From Phlebiopsis flavidoalba (Eukaryota; Basidiomycota; Agaricomycetes; Polyporales; Phanerochaetaceae): a stretch of DNA of 64,000 bases. Position 1 is the first letter of the stretch. The number at the start of each line of letters is the position of its first letter. Location of the stretch: positions 3,100,001 to 3,164,000 of the forward strand of contig JAOCPU010000001.1 of assembly GCA_035772785.1 (NCBI GenBank), in the 5' to 3' direction. The notes below the pieces were generated by a model, which did not search any database, was not told the origin of the DNA, and saw only the letters and a program-made list of their open reading frames with translations. The position numbers were made by a program, and so were the translations under genes. Below, one piece after another: positions 31,423 through 44,061 of this stretch.

Positions 31423-34219
31423 ATGGTCTCGCGGTCACCGTTGCGATTCTCTGGCTTTTGCTTATCTATTATTATCTTCAAGGACAGTGTTCTCTAGATC
31501 TGGTATCGACAAAACAAATTTCTGGTCCGAATATACCCCACCATGCTCGCTGAGCTGCTGTTCTTGACCTTGTCATTGGACCCCCCTCCAAACCAACGCG
31601 ATATGGGCCGTTTCCACCCAAAAGAGATTCAGTGGCAATTCTCTGCTCGGCGCAGGGTCCATGGGGGGGTAAACTCTGACGACAGAGTTATAGCTTATGG
31701 CGACTTCAATGGAGATCAATTGTGCGTACCCAACCGGCCTCTCATAACGCGTTCACATCTGAGCGTCCGCAGCCTTGACCTTCTGACTGTGGGTCGTGAC
31801 CCAGCAGACCCTCGCTGTATACATCTGGGACCATGGTACGAGTTCATACTTGGTTGTATGAAATCCTTATTGACTCTCTTACTAGATGACTACACCTTTG
31901 TCAAGTCGAACTCCTTCAGGCATCCACAGAAGGTGCTAAATGTAGTTCCAGGAGACTTTACGCAGGACGGGAAGCTCGATATCCTCGTCATGGCACAGGA
32001 GCGGTCAAGTCAAATTTCTTTACAGGTATACATCGGCCTGCCGCAAGGTGGATTCGGTGAGCCCCCAAACGCCATGCTTGTCTTCGGACGCTCACCAAGT
32101 CTATTCCCAGACTTGACATCTGTCTCGGCCCCTTCGTCAGCTCAAGCCCAACCTGTACCCATGGACATGAATGGAGGGACCTCAAGATAGACCTGTTTGG
32201 TACCGTCCCTGGAGTATCCTCTAGCGGCGAATTCAAGGTCTGGCAGAAACAGTTGGAATGCCTCGCAGCCCACTACTATGTTTCAACTTGTATGTAGAAC
32301 AGCTATCCATGTATATAGAACGACGAATAAAATATACTTTCCTTGCAGAATCGACCCCAAGTTCAACGGCGCACAGTGTACTCTCTCAAATCCTCACAGT
32401 AACGCTGCCGTAGATCTGGACGGAGATTGCTTAGCAGGTAGTCCTTTTATCGCAGACTACAGCATACGCTCATCTTGTTATAGACCTTTTCCTTGTGTGC
32501 GATGACAAGGACGGTCAATACTACCAGATCTGGGGTGAACAACAAGGACTCAGGTTTCTCCCTCTCTTCGCTGGGGTCGTTTGCCTAAGGGGTTTCAGAC
32601 GGTTTCTCTTTCGGCGACGTTGGTCAGTCCCCCATCGACCGTCTTGAGACATGAATGGCAAATAACATATGTCGCAGACCGACCGGATGGCACAATTGAC
32701 ATGGTCATAGTGACTTGCGACTCTGTCTCCGCAAATCTACCGGTATTGGCTACTGGATGCGCCATCAATGTGTGGCATACAACAGGCAACTACCTCTCTG
32801 TGCTTCGGCTACAGTTCCCAGCACGAAGGACGGCAAGAAAGTGTGTCGGTCACCCCAAGATCTCTGTCAGGCGGACCCGCAATTTCAGTTCAACTTACGC
32901 GAAGGAGCTGATAACCCCGTACGCCATGAGATATCCTCTTTCGCTTACAGATTTATTGACATCTTAGTCCAGGACTTCGTGCGCTACGCCTATATCTTCC
33001 ATATTCACCTCCATCCAGTCTTCCCGCGCTCCTTGTTTTTGACACCACCGTCACCCCACCCCTTCCACTCCCTGTTAAACTTGGGGATGCAAACCATGAC
33101 GGTTTCCCAGATTTGCTCACTGTCGTGACCTCAGGGGACAGGCTACAACAGCGACAGGACTCCAATGCTTGCCTTTAGTGTCCCTTGCGGCAAGGGCGTC
33201 GCCGGCTGCGCTGCTGACGGAAGCGGACGGAGAGGTTGGAAGGTGCTGAAGAAGGGAGGCGAGGTGTTGAGCTCGATCAAGGATGCCAAAGGGCGTCGCG
33301 TTTATGGACATGGATGAAGATGTGAGTCAAATGTGGCCTCTCCCCAAATATCTCGCTTCACCATACTTCAGGGGACTCTAGACGTCATGTCCCAACGGAC
33401 TGGATCTCAGGGCGAAGGAAACATCCTGTTCGTTCAGAATAACTTCTACTACGACGCCTTTTTTCTGCAAAAACCATTGGTGAGCCGACCAACAATTGCT
33501 TATGCACCAGTGCTGATGGTCACTATAGTCCTGAACGGCGCATGCGGATCGGGGCATATGTACAGCTCCTAACACTTCCATCAAATACCATGTACGCGTA
33601 CCCTTCATCCACGTATACGCTGCTGTATCTTCACGCAGTTTTCTTAGCCCTTTGGTGTCAGCTACTCTGGGGCTACATACAAATATACCGTACTGCGACA
33701 CCAACGGCAGGCGTACTGCGGCTGCAGGTGAGCGAACAAAAAAAAATCGCCTAGCTATGCATGGGAGAAGGCTAACGATTTTTTTTGCAGTCGCACAACT
33801 GCCTCAAACGTCTTACCAGACGCTTTTGACGCCCTAGTTTCTTACTTTGGCCTAGGACGCACGAACAACTATATCGAGAACCTCTTCGTTGGCTCCACGC
33901 TGCATACCGCTGAACACTTCATCAACATGGAAGGCGTCATCCCAAACTCGAAGGTCGTCATTATCCCACCAGTCGAACGTGACGGAGTTTGGAGGAAGGA
34001 GTTGTATCTTCGGCCAGGAGAGTGGATTGTATGGGTGACGGTCACGGTTGTTGCCGCAAACCATTGCGCTGGTCGATAATTGTGTTCGTTCTGCATCTGA
34101 ACGAGAAGGTATGTTTTGTTGCCCTTCGTTATTTACGAATGACCAACGCTTTGCTTCAGAGAGAAGACGAGATGGAACGGAGGAAGGCTTCGCATCATAT
34201 CAATTTCGACGCACTCTAG
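31423..34219 (+). CDS. T-cell immunomodulatory protein (ITFG1/TIP)-like FG-GAP membrane protein
   Basis: This is a type I membrane protein with a beta-propeller of FG-GAP repeats; in animals the family is called TIP/ITFG1. A hydrophobic segment at about 31440-31490 (ILWLLLIYYYL in one frame) looks like the signal peptide. Repeat blocks with Asp-rich loops are clear: VIAYGDFNGDQ, VVPGDFTQDGKLDILVM, MDMNGDLKIDLFG, AAVDLDGDCLAD, GDANHDGFPDLLTV and FMDMDEDGTLDVMSQR. The C-terminal part reads YLRPGEWIVWVTVTVV, then after a frame break RWSIIVFVLHLNEK. A last intron (34111-34165) leads to REDEMERRKASHHINFDAL and the stop at 34217-34219. This is one transmembrane helix with a short basic tail. The start codon and the signal-peptide frame are uncertain, and many introns of about 50 nt plus indels divide the sequence. 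Confidence 0.85.
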
Positions 34220-34396
34220 GAATGCCTCCGCAACACTACAACCTACACATCTGTCATATTTACATTTAGGGTTATATATTCGTACTTGATACCCTGTTCC
34301 CTCCGACAATCGTACGAGTAAATACACATTACGCGATGAATTTCCAACTGCGTGTGTCTCTCCTCTCCCTCAACTTTCGCGACCCGGCCCTCACCT

Positions 34397-35517
34397 TCAA
34401 GTTTCTTCACAAATGTTGATCAACACTCGCCGCCGCAGGCTCCCACAGCTCCTGTGGATAGCTTGCGTATATCTTCTGCACAAGCGTCCACCGTCGTCCA
34501 TTTATCTCCACCAGGAGCCTCTTCACCAATGGCCTCCAACACCTGATTCTCCCTGTCCACACGATGACGAAGGTACATCCCGACGTGGTCGTGTGGGACA
34601 GTGGGGCCGTGCCCGGGGGGGGTATGTAGAGCGTGTCGTACTTTGGCGCTCTGCGGCGCCCTCGCCACCGTTGAACGCAACAAGCTTGCGAAGGCTGGCC
34701 ATGTATAGTCCGAGATCCTCGAACACGGTGCTGCTCTGCCCGAGTACGGTATCTGCGGTGAAGACTCTGAGCGCGCGGTCGGCGGGGAGAAACAGGCAGA
34801 GAGAGTCGTCGGTGTGTCCTGGTGTATGTATCACTTCAAGCACCGGCTTTGGGTCACCCGTCGCCGTGAATGTTTGGCCCTCGTGAATGTCGTGAATGAC
34901 TCCCCCTGAAGGGCTGGGGACGAACAAATCGGTGGGGAGATCCTTCAGCAAGGCGCTGAGCTGCGGAGTGACCAGGGAAGTTTGTGTATCCTCGGTGCGG
35001 GGAAGGGTATGGTTGCGTCTTTCTATGGTGAGTGTTGGCCCATCGACGACGAAGCAGCGTCCAGAACAGAGGGTAAGCCACCGACATGATCGTGATGTTT
35101 ATGAGTGAGGATAATATCACTGATCTCTGCTACATCGCGAGTATTGTGCGACGCGCTGAGTGCCTCCTCAAGGAGAGGAATATAGGAGTCATATCCCTGT
35201 CCCGTGTCAACGAGGATGTATGGGTTGCTTTGACCGACAAGATATGTGTTGGTCCCTAGTCAAAATCGTCAATTTACGCATCGCGATTGGCATATGAGGG
35301 GGTATAAACCTTGAAGAGTGAATTTACTTGGATTCTATGATTCACTGCAACGTTAGGTTGATAAATTGGGATAATACTGGCAATATATACCTGTCCCAAG
35401 ATCCTCACGACGTTCTTGCTAAGCTACAACATATTAAATGAGAATCAGCATCGATACTAGAGTAAACTGTGCGAACTCTGGTTATAGTCGAAATGGAGTT
35501 GCCACAGGTGCGGACAT
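34397..35517 (-). CDS. LACTB2-like metallo-beta-lactamase fold hydrolase
   Basis: This is a zinc hydrolase of the LACTB2 type (an endoribonuclease in animals). The start MSAPVATPFRL is followed by an intron (GTATCG to TTGTAG) and LSKNVVRILGQ, then the small exon NPSKFTLQ and GTNTYLVGQSNPYILVDTGQG. The metal-binding motif THKHHDHVGG (HxHxDH) is near 35090, and a further zinc-ligand motif is in VIHTPGHTDDSLCLFLP. A substrate-loop Asp is in FTADTVLGQSSTVFEDL. The C-terminal winged-helix-like segment DRENQVLEAIGEE leads to RRRVLINICEET and the stop at 34397. One frame break lies in the first exon and others in the middle. Length and domain order match the family. Confidence 0.88.
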
Positions 35518-35889
35518 CCTGGGCAGAGGCACCACGGCAAGAGAGTACAGTCTGGAGCTGGTCTGACGAGAGCTTCAAGGTACCTCATGGGCTTTTTGTA
35601 GCTCGGCACCGGGTTATACGTCAATCTTGTCAAGCAGTCTTGCCTACTCACGCTGTAGGATGTCGACATTGCCGAAGGGCTCACTCTTGTGATTTACCTT
35701 GTTTGGGCGACTTTTGTACGAAAAACACCGCAGCGCCACCACCAGTTTCACGGGAAAACATAGTCCCTCCTCGCGATGACCGAGTCAAGCACAAAATGAT
35801 TAACGTCAGCTTGGTAGTTTGGGTTAGGATAGTGCTGGGGTATACGAGATAGTACAAATGGAGAAGTCCAACTCTGAACTATGCGCTCA
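35518..35889. other. Intergenic, no gene recognised
   Basis: This short spacer lies between two minus-strand genes. It is expected to hold the promoter of the metallo-beta-lactamase gene and the 3' end of the next one. Confidence 0.4.
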
Positions 35890-36878
35890 TCACTCTTTGA
35901 ATGCTTCATAAGAACGCAGAATTGCCTGTCTGTTGTCCAATGGCTTCATTCCTTCGTCATAACGGCGGTGAGAACGTGGAAGCGTTGGAACGTGTACGGA
36001 GACCACAGTAGGCTCCGCAGGATATGTTCCATGACGAACGTTGTACGCAAGGCTTGCAGTGACGGGTATAACGTAGAAAGTTGGTGTTGTTCCGGTCAAA
36101 TAATGCCCGGTATAGCCTTATCAACAGAATGTCAATACGATATGAACACATGAATTACAAGTACATACCTCATAGTTGATCGGCTTGCTCCCCGCCGCCT
36201 CTCGTCCCCCGGTGATTATTATACGTGAATGCGGCGATTGCTTTGGCAATCAATTGGGAACGAGCATCATTCGGCTCTCCAGACTCGTAACGATTGTCCA
36301 CTTGGACACTAGTCGAATGAGATTTTCCCACGCGATCGACGATGCAAACGTCCGCCCATCCATCTCTCCATTCAACCCGATACGAGACACGGAAGTCTGA
36401 CCCCGGTGCGAGCGAGCTTGTGGCGTTTCACATAAACCGAGCCTCTTGAAAAGTTCAACGACAAAGTCCACGGTCGCGCCCTTTTCTCGGTCCGTTGGGC
36501 TCATGGCAATGTCGAGTAGGTTAATGAGCTCGGCATTACGATCCAGCAGCATATCGTCGCTTCCAGCACGGTCAAGAGCTCTTTATCTACCGTAGACGGT
36601 TGCGATTGAGCCAGTTCAAAGAAAGTGGCCGCGTCTTCCAGCAGTAGTCGGATATTGTACGCATCCAAGTCATTTTGTGTCCATCGTCCACGGATTTGGG
36701 GTATCGCGCGAGGTCTGCCATGGATGATGGGCGTAAGAAACGAGCAGGAGGTCGGGATGACTTGGTCCTGATTTGGTCCGGGAGAAACAAGCGTTCTAAT
36801 TTGGCGCCGAAACTTGCACTGAATGGGAGGCCCGCTCAGCAGCGCCTTAACCAGCGACCACGATGGCGACTGCGACAT
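35890..36878 (-). CDS. Conserved basidiomycete protein of unknown function
   Basis: The start is MSQSPSWSLVKALLSGPPIQ. The body contains WTQNDLDAYNIRLLLEDAAT, then LDRNAELINLLDIAMSPTDR, QLIAKAIAAFTYNNHRG and a conserved C-terminal block, TPTFYVIPVTASLAYNVRHG to EGMKPLDNRQAILRSYEAFK. I recall the last block (P-T-F-Y-x-I-x-V-T ... E-G-M-x-P-L-D-N-R) from many Agaricomycete hypothetical proteins, but know no function. Introns and at least two frame changes lie near 36255 and 36120. The start codon overlaps the start of CWC22 on the other strand by 16 bp, so one of the two starts may lie further in. Confidence 0.6.
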
Positions 36879-39723
36879 TGAGCCCTACTACGTCTCCGGA
36901 CGCTTCATATCAAAAGCGAAAGAGGTATTTGAGCTAGTAGAACCCTAATATCTGCTCTACTGACATGTATACTCAGGTCTCCTTCACCAGAGAACTCTGA
37001 CGCACCTGCGACCCCACTCTCGTCTTCGGTCAGGATCCCCTCCCACTAGGGAGCGTCTCGTTGACATACCGCGAATTGTCGATGTCGATCCACAGCGACG
37101 TGCAGAACGTGAAAGGGAACTTGCATCCCGCGTTGCGGCCATGGAGCTGGAGAAGTTGGAGAAAGGCGAGGCCAAGGGGAAGGAGAAAGAGAAGGAGTTC
37201 GATGCGAAAGCGGAATTCGCAAAGCTCACAAGCACCCGATCCGGAGGTGTGTACATGCCACCCCGCCTCGTTTGCGTGCTCTGCAAGAGGCGGCGTCCAA
37301 GGACAAGGCGAGCCAGGAGTACCAACGACTTTTCTTGGGACGCGCTGCGCAAGTCCATTACCGGTATCGTGAACAGGGTCAACGGTGCAGAACATCAAGA
37401 ACGTCATTCCAGAGCTCTTTGCTGAGAACCTCATTCGTTGGTCGCGGTCTGTTCTGCAGAAGTATCATGAAGGCTCAAGCCGCAAGTTTGCCATTCAAAC
37501 CTGTCTTTGCTGCGCTTGTTGCAGTCATCAACACAAGCCCTACCTCAAGTAGGAGAACTGCTTGTACGCGTTTGATCAGCCAGTTCAGACGTTCCTTCAA
37601 ACGTAATGACAAAGTGAGTGCTCAATTCCATCCGTACTGCTGCATATAACGAATACGTGTACCCAGATTGTTTGTCACTCTACGACGACCTTCCTTGCCC
37701 ACCTAGTGAACCAACAAGTGGCCAACGAAATCATTGCTCTCCACAAATTCTCATCCTGTTACTCGAACGGCCCACGGACGACTCGATCGAAATCGCGGTC
37801 GGATTTTATGCGCGAAGTCGGTGCTTTTCCTCACCGAAGAACTCGCCAAAAGCGAACGCCTCTGTCTCTTGAACGCTTCCGCGCCGTGCTCAACGAGGGG
37901 TCTCCATCAGCCACCGTGTTCAGTATATGATTCGAAGATTGATTGCAAGTTCGCAAGGACAAGTTCAAGGACAACCCCATCGTCCCGGAAGGTTTGGATC
38001 TCGTCGAGGAAGACGCCCAACCAGATCACGCACCAAATTTCATTGGACAGGACGAACTGCAAATTCTGGAGGGTCTGAGTGAGTATAGCAGACTTCCATG
38101 CTTCCAACAGATACTGACTATTGCACTAGATATTTTCAAAAGTCGACCCTAACTACCTGGACAACGAGGAGAAGTACAAGACCATCAAGGCCGAAATCTT
38201 AGGCCGAGGGTTCAGACGACGAAGAGTCTGGCTCAGAGGAGTCCTCGGAGGAAGATGACAGCGAGGAAGAAGCAGGTATGTTTCTACCCTTCGCGCCGCC
38301 GCCTGCCAAATAGCTCATATTTTGTAGCCGTCGAGGAAAAACAAGGCAATAGAAGACAGGACCGAGACGAACTTGGTCAAACCTTCGCCGTATCATCTAC
38401 CTAACAATCATGAACGCCCCCATCAAACTACGAGGAAGCTGTACACAAGTTGCTCAAGATTCAGCTGAAAGAAGGTCAAGAGGGTATTGCACATCATCCA
38501 TAGCTACTTGTATTGTTCGCTGACTATTCTCAGATTGAGCTGTGCAACATGATTATTGAGTGTTGTTCTCAGGAGCGCTCAATACTCCACCTTCTATGGT
38601 CTCATCGCCTCATGTTGAACGGTTCATGCAATTTGAACCGAGTATGGAATCGAATGCTTCTAAACGTGCCTTCACCGAGTACTACACCCACTATCCACCG
38701 ATACGAGACCAACCGCCTCCGAAAATATCGCTCGCTTCTTTGGTCACCTTCTCTGCTCCGACCCGTCTCATGGGGAGTACTGGAGTGTATCAAGCTTACA
38801 GAAGACGATACAACTTCGAGTAGCCGTATCTTCATCGAAATCATGCTCAACGAGATGACGGACGGAAGCTATGCCCTCAAGACGGTTACGGAACGCTTCA
38901 ATGGACGAGATGTCGCAAGGTGTTGCAGCGGCATGTTCCCGATGGACAACCCAAGAACACGCGTTTTGCTATCAACTACTTCACGAAGTATCGGCCTCGG
39001 CGCTGTCACAGATAGGACATGCGTGAACATTTGAGGTACAGTGTGAAGCTAAATTCTCGCTTGTACTTGTGCTGACGGTTGTATTAGAACGCTCCTCGCT
39101 TGATTATGGAACAACGTCGAGCTAATGCTTGAAGCCGAGTCGTCATCTTCAGACTCTTCGGACTCAGACTCCTCGGACTCAGATTCAGACAGCGACGACT
39201 CAAGCGACTCAGATTCGGATTCTGACTCGTGGCAGCGACTCGGACGACTCGCGACGCTCCGACCCGCGCCGTCGCTCGCCACCACGGAATGGCCGCGGCC
39301 GCGACGACTCACGGTCGCCTCCGCCCCGCTCAAGCCGGCGCTCACCCTCGCCGCGCAGATACGACAGCTCGCGATAAGCGTCGAGACTCACGAGACGGCA
39401 CGACCGCTACCGCTCACGCCGGGACTCACCTCCGCGTCGGGAACTCGGCCTCCACGCAGGCGCGACTACACGCCTGACAGGCGTGACCGCGATCGTATAC
39501 CGTCGCCGGTTCGCCCCCGCGCTCGCCTTCACCGACCCCTCGCCGCAACGCGAGGTCAGCCTTCGCGCTCGCAGAGTCCGCCGCGGCGCCGTTGAGAATG
39601 GGAGAGCGTGATCGTGATGAGTACGACCGAAGACGGAGGGATGAGAAGGAGAGGCCGAGGGAGCGCGACGAGCTATCAGCGAAAAGGAGGAGGATGTATT
39701 CCCTATCTGCCGTTCGAGCGTGA
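36863..39723 (+). CDS. CWC22: Pre-mRNA-splicing factor CWC22
   Basis: CWC22 is a spliceosome component with MIF4G and MA3 domains; in animals it recruits the exon-junction helicase eIF4A3. The start is MATATLSPTTSPDASYQKRK. The MIF4G domain contains WDALRKSITGIVNRVN, KNVIPELFAENLIRGRGLFC, SIMKAQAASLPF, LERPTDDSIEIAVGF and VRKDKFKDNPIVPEGLDLVE. An acidic linker (GSDDEESGSEESSEEDDSEE) follows. The MA3 domain contains NYEEAVHKLLKIQLKEGQE, IELCNMIIECCSQER, IHRYETNRLRNIARFFGHLL, GMFPMDNPKNTRFAINYFTS and RLIMEQRR. The tail is a Ser/Asp repeat (39140-39240) and then Arg/Ser/Pro-rich up to RDRDEYDRRRRDEKERPRER and a stop at 39721-39723. Many short introns and several 1-nt indels interrupt it. Confidence 0.93.
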
Positions 39724-41365
39724 GCGATACGGCGGGCGCGACCCTCGCGTCGCTATAGTTCCATGTAGTTGTTATGACAAGTGTATTGATTTCTGTGCTG
39801 TTCATCTGCTATCCAATCGTGCTTGCTTCAAGGAGTCAATGTCACACCGCCCGCATGCGTGCTGTGCCACCCGCCCCTACGATGTGAATCCCAGACTGGC
39901 GTCGTGTTGTTCTCTGATTCGGCCGGCAAGAGGTAACAATCCCGGACAGTGACCCGCGATCTGGGGCCAGTGGAGTGAAATCCTGAAGAATCCGGATTCC
40001 TGGCCATCGGCGTTGGCGGTTGGATGTTGGGTGCATGTTTCCGCAAGGTGGCGCGGCGACTGGGCTGGAAGGACGCTCCGGAACTACGAATATACGACTC
40101 GGCATCGTTGAGTCGAGTACCTGCCCACACTAAACAATGTAGTTAACCAGCATCACCCCCCCGCCCTTCGACTCGAATTTTGTAGAGGAATGAGTATTTT
40201 CATATATTAACCTGTAAGCATTGTGAGAGAACCTATGAAGCGATCAACATACATGGGAGATTCAACGAGATAAAGGCACATGATATATTAAAAATGACGA
40301 CAGCAACATATTAGGAACCACAGGCTGATACGGTACACCAGGGAAATGAGAGTTATGAAAAAGGGAGGAAGTAGGGCTCGAAGTAAGTATGGGCACCGTT
40401 GACTGCCAGGCGCGGAGGTATCCGACTTGCGCCCGTTCCTTGTTACATGCAACAATTAGTCTGACGTTCACCCCAAGGTGCTCGTGCAGTTAGCCGATCG
40501 AATAGTATGGTCGAATGTTTTCGTTAACCAGCCTTGTAGGGTTTTTTTGGCGGCGTATCGGCCCAGAACACCGTGGGTCGTTCCTAGTAGGGATTGTACC
40601 GTTTTTGCATGATCGCGCAGCCTCTGACGCCTGGTTTCGGGGTCTACGGTCAACTCCAGGACTGTCTTCTGCGGACTCCTAGGGACGCTGGCATCGTAGC
40701 CACCTATGTACTCATTGCAACAGAAAGTCGAATCCTTGATTCAGAAGTAGGAGCGTGGACAATTGCAACGTGATTGCACGCTTTCTCAGAGTGACAGGGC
40801 GGGTGTCCGGGGCTGCTGGTGCCAGATCCTGCTCATGTTGCGACGAGTCTTGAAACCATGAAAATGATGTTTAATAGTGTGAGGGCAGGGTGAACATAGG
40901 CGATGGTACGTACCTCATGAGGCAAGGAGGCCCAGTCACCAGGCCCAAGGGGGTCCTGGTTGTCTAGTCATCACAAATTGCCCGCAATAACGAGCGCGAA
41001 TTAACTCGCGCCCACTTCCCATTGGTCTCTATGCGCACGATTACATGAAACGGAGCTCCCTCACTGCAGAGCCTTGCAAACCCATGCTCGACGGGCGGTC
41101 ACGATTGCGTTATGCTCACCAGTCCCCCGCCACGGAACTGCTATCTTCTTAAGCAGTTCACACTCCCCTTGGGGGACACTTCACCACCAGGCCGAGACCG
41201 AACGCCATGTGGGGGGATTCGGTGAAGTTTTTTGCTGGCCTGGGTGCTTGTCAATGCAGAATACTGTTCGTTGTGGCGAGAGTGAAATGTGCCACTCACA
41301 AACGACTCACGAAGTCATATACTCAAGGTCATGCTAAGGTTCATCTCGGTCCAGCTTTCCGAAAT
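39724..41365. other. No conserved gene recognised
   Basis: A short minus-strand frame at 40468-40653 (DPETRRQRLRDHAKTVQSLL) might be a coding exon, but its neighbours do not extend it convincingly. The remainder shows nothing I can support. Confidence 0.35.
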
Positions 41366-41787
41366 CTATGTTCCTCTGAATGAACCACCTTCGGGTCCTG
41401 AGAAGAACTCGCTAGGACCGTCATCGGTCAGAAGACTCCTACCAGCCCTCGCTAAGCTATCCTGCATGTCCTGCCGGATGTTCTCCAGAGTTAAGGAAGC
41501 TCGATGCAAGCTTGACCCTTCCGCACTCGAAACACTATCCTCGCTGGTCACCTGCGGCCACGCTTTGGAGGAGGTTTTCTTCGGCTTATTGTAAGGGATC
41601 CTGAGTTCTAGCACGAGAAACAATAAACCCAGCGCTCAGATCACGATAGAGCTGCGTCGAATATACGAACTGAAGCTCTGGCCTTAGCTGGCCGCTTCGT
41701 AGGACTCGATGGCTGAGATTTCTTGCCACGCGACGAAAACCAGAAGCTGGATGCTTTGGACGGGGAGTCCTTGGAAGGGGAAGACAT
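41366..41787 (-). CDS. Small Ser/Lys-rich protein, member 1 of a local pair
   Basis: The start is MSSPSKDSPSKASSFWFSSR, continuing to SSPTKRPAKARASVRIF. A frame break near 41640 leads to a hydrophobic LGLLFLVLELRI, then PYNKPKKTSSKAW and a polar tail ending GPSEFFSGPEGGSFRGT. The layout of a Ser/Pro/Lys-rich N-terminus, one hydrophobic segment and a polar tail is the same as in the protein at 44062-44437. Both share the start MSS and the (A/T)KRP(A/S)K block, and both have a GAAGACAT context at the start and an AATTTATAG about 60-100 bp upstream. I know no family for them. Confidence 0.45.
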
Positions 41788-43317
41788 ATACGGGGCGGTG
41801 TGGAGAGAAGATGGAAAGCAAATGTTCAGAACGCACGTGTGCCTAGGCCAAGTTTGCCCGAATTTATAGACTCGAGAGCAAGTCAGTTTCAGGTAAACAG
41901 GCTATACGTGACAATGGAATGCTTGCGGCGTAGGTCACGTGCGAGAAAGAAGATCCCTGGACCCCAGTGACTGCCTCAGGTGGCCAAACACATTTCCTTT
42001 GTTTGTTGAGTATTTGTGTCCTGCTAACGGTAGAAATTACCCTTCCGGTGTCAAGCACACCCTCACATCTCGATCTAGAGCATACGTGGGTTCAGGGCTC
42101 CGTATGATGAAAGAATTGACAACCACCCCTACCGTCAAACATAGACTCCCATGTCCCTGCAAAAGCTTGAAACGTAATGAGGGTCTGGACCGCTGTGCCA
42201 TTGGTATATGCAAGTGTCCTGGCAGGAGGAACGTGGCGGCAGTTTTCTCGATCACTCCATCGAGATGTTTAAGTCGCGATGAATGGATTGAAAATGTCTA
42301 ATGAACCGCATGTCAACTCGCCAGACTGGAGTCGTGACGGACAACGCTCGGACAAAGGGGTTCGCCTCACCGCGCGTGCACCTGTCATTTTTTGCTTGAC
42401 TGTGTATGGCATCCTAAGATATTCGGTGGCACAGAACCACAATACGAAAAGAGTAGCATAGTAAGACGTCAGCTCGACGACGTCACGTACCTTCTTGCTT
42501 GTCGCTAAAAGTCGGAAGTGATCGCGTGTGCGGGACTCCAGGCACCTCCACGGATCACGGTGGCCAGGGTCCTTCGTGTCAAGCACAACGATCAGCCTGC
42601 CGACTACCATTGTCTGCCAAACCACAATTCTACGAAGACGAGTGGCACATGCTGTTCCGAGCTCAGGTCTGCACATCCACTCCTGAACCACAGATATGAA
42701 TGTGCTGAAATCCTGTAACAATCCACGCGCGCAATACTTACTAGCATCGCCGGTGTCTTTGCACTCAATGCTCCGGTAAGTAATCGGGATCTAAGTCTCG
42801 AGTGTGATCCACGTTCCAGGTCGCAGCGTCGAAAAAGGTCGTGGGTCCATTTTTTCCCGGGTTACGGGCGCTGGATCGGTGGAAACTCGTGAATAGAGTA
42901 CGAGTGAAATGAGTGACACCGTCGTTCGTCGTGGTCAAACTTACGGACTCTTAAGTCTGGAGGATGATGAGCTATGACTATGATCATTCTAGAGATTACG
43001 GTCGTGTTTACACATAAGAGACGGCATGAAGAAGGCTGGTAACATAAGGTCAAAGACATAGGTGTGGCAACAAAAATCGGAACGCGAGAGAGGAAGAGTG
43101 AAGAGAGAGAGAGTTGGATTCTACAACGACAGGGGACCGTGGCCCTTGAGCGGCAACCGTTGGTATCCTTCGAACATGTGGGTATCTGAGTTGCTACCCG
43201 CGCCTCGACTTGAGCCGACGCGAGGAATGATCGGCCCCGTTAACGGTTAGTCCATAGAGCGACGAGAGCGGCGCGCCGACTTCTTGGGCTCATGTCGACT
43301 TTGAACGCTGAAGGGGA
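41788..43317. other. No gene recognised with confidence
   Basis: A minus-strand frame at 42269-42721 is 150 codons long and includes a hydrophobic stretch (YYATLFVLWFCATEYL). I cannot connect it to a family or to flanking exons. A stretch at 43080-43110 is purine-rich (GAGAGAGG). Confidence 0.3.
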
Positions 43318-43832
43318 TCAATTATCCGGGTAGGGTTGGTATCTAGAGTCTCCACGGCGCTTCTTGGCGCGCTCCTCTGGGGTTTGGAAAGTGGCGATGA
43401 TTGGTCTGGGGTCTTTTGAATGCAGCTGTTGCGTAGCTGACGAGAGCGTCATTGAAGGAGCGGATTGCTTGAACCTGTCTTGATCTACCAGCAGTAGCTT
43501 CGTCAGTGCCATATGGTCGCATTTCTCCCACTTTTATCGCAGGCTCCCGCCCCCTTCTGCTGGTGCCAAAGCTCGCTCATATACTGGCGGCGCTACGCAG
43601 ACACTCTAACAAGTAAGCAATTGCACCCTGAACAATGAAATGAACATGTTGTCGCGTACCGCTGCTTCCCACGCGCTCCCAGTCCCAGTCCACGAAGACT
43701 CCAGGACATTCTTCCTCTGTCCGTGTTGTGTCGGTGACAACGTAGCAGCCAACATATCGAGCGCCGCGCGCGGGGTCCCTTGAGGGCCCCGTCCTCAGGT
43801 TCCAATTCGCTCAATGATGTGGAAAGGGCCAC
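43318..43832 (-). CDS. Hypothetical protein
   Basis: Two exons can be joined tentatively. The first (about 43660-43780) reads YVGCYVVTDTTRTEEECPGV and FVDWDWERVG in one frame. The second contains LLLVDQDRFKQSAPSMTLSS, then RPIIATFQTPEERAKKRRGD and ends YQPYPDN with the stop at 43318. The codon pattern looks protein-like, but no family is recognised, and the joining intron near 43580-43660 is inferred. Confidence 0.35.
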
Positions 43833-44061
43833 CTCTACAGAGAAAATTGGCCCACTGCGACAAGTGACGAGGATATCTGTCCGGGACGGTTCAGCGGATC
43901 GCTGAGCTCCGCAGACCCTTCGGCGGAATAACCACTAGGCGTTGCTGATACCGAATGGCTTCACTTCTCCTACTGGACCCTGATCCACACAGACACACCC
44001 GTCAATACGACACTCAGAGTGTGTTCAGCGTAATTCGTCACTCACTACCCAGATCGCCTTC

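Noticed and set aside
41289..41594. Plus-strand frame of 101 codons opposite the small membrane protein
   Set aside because: The minus strand carries the feature shared with the related gene at 44 kb, so the plus-strand frame is probably its shadow.
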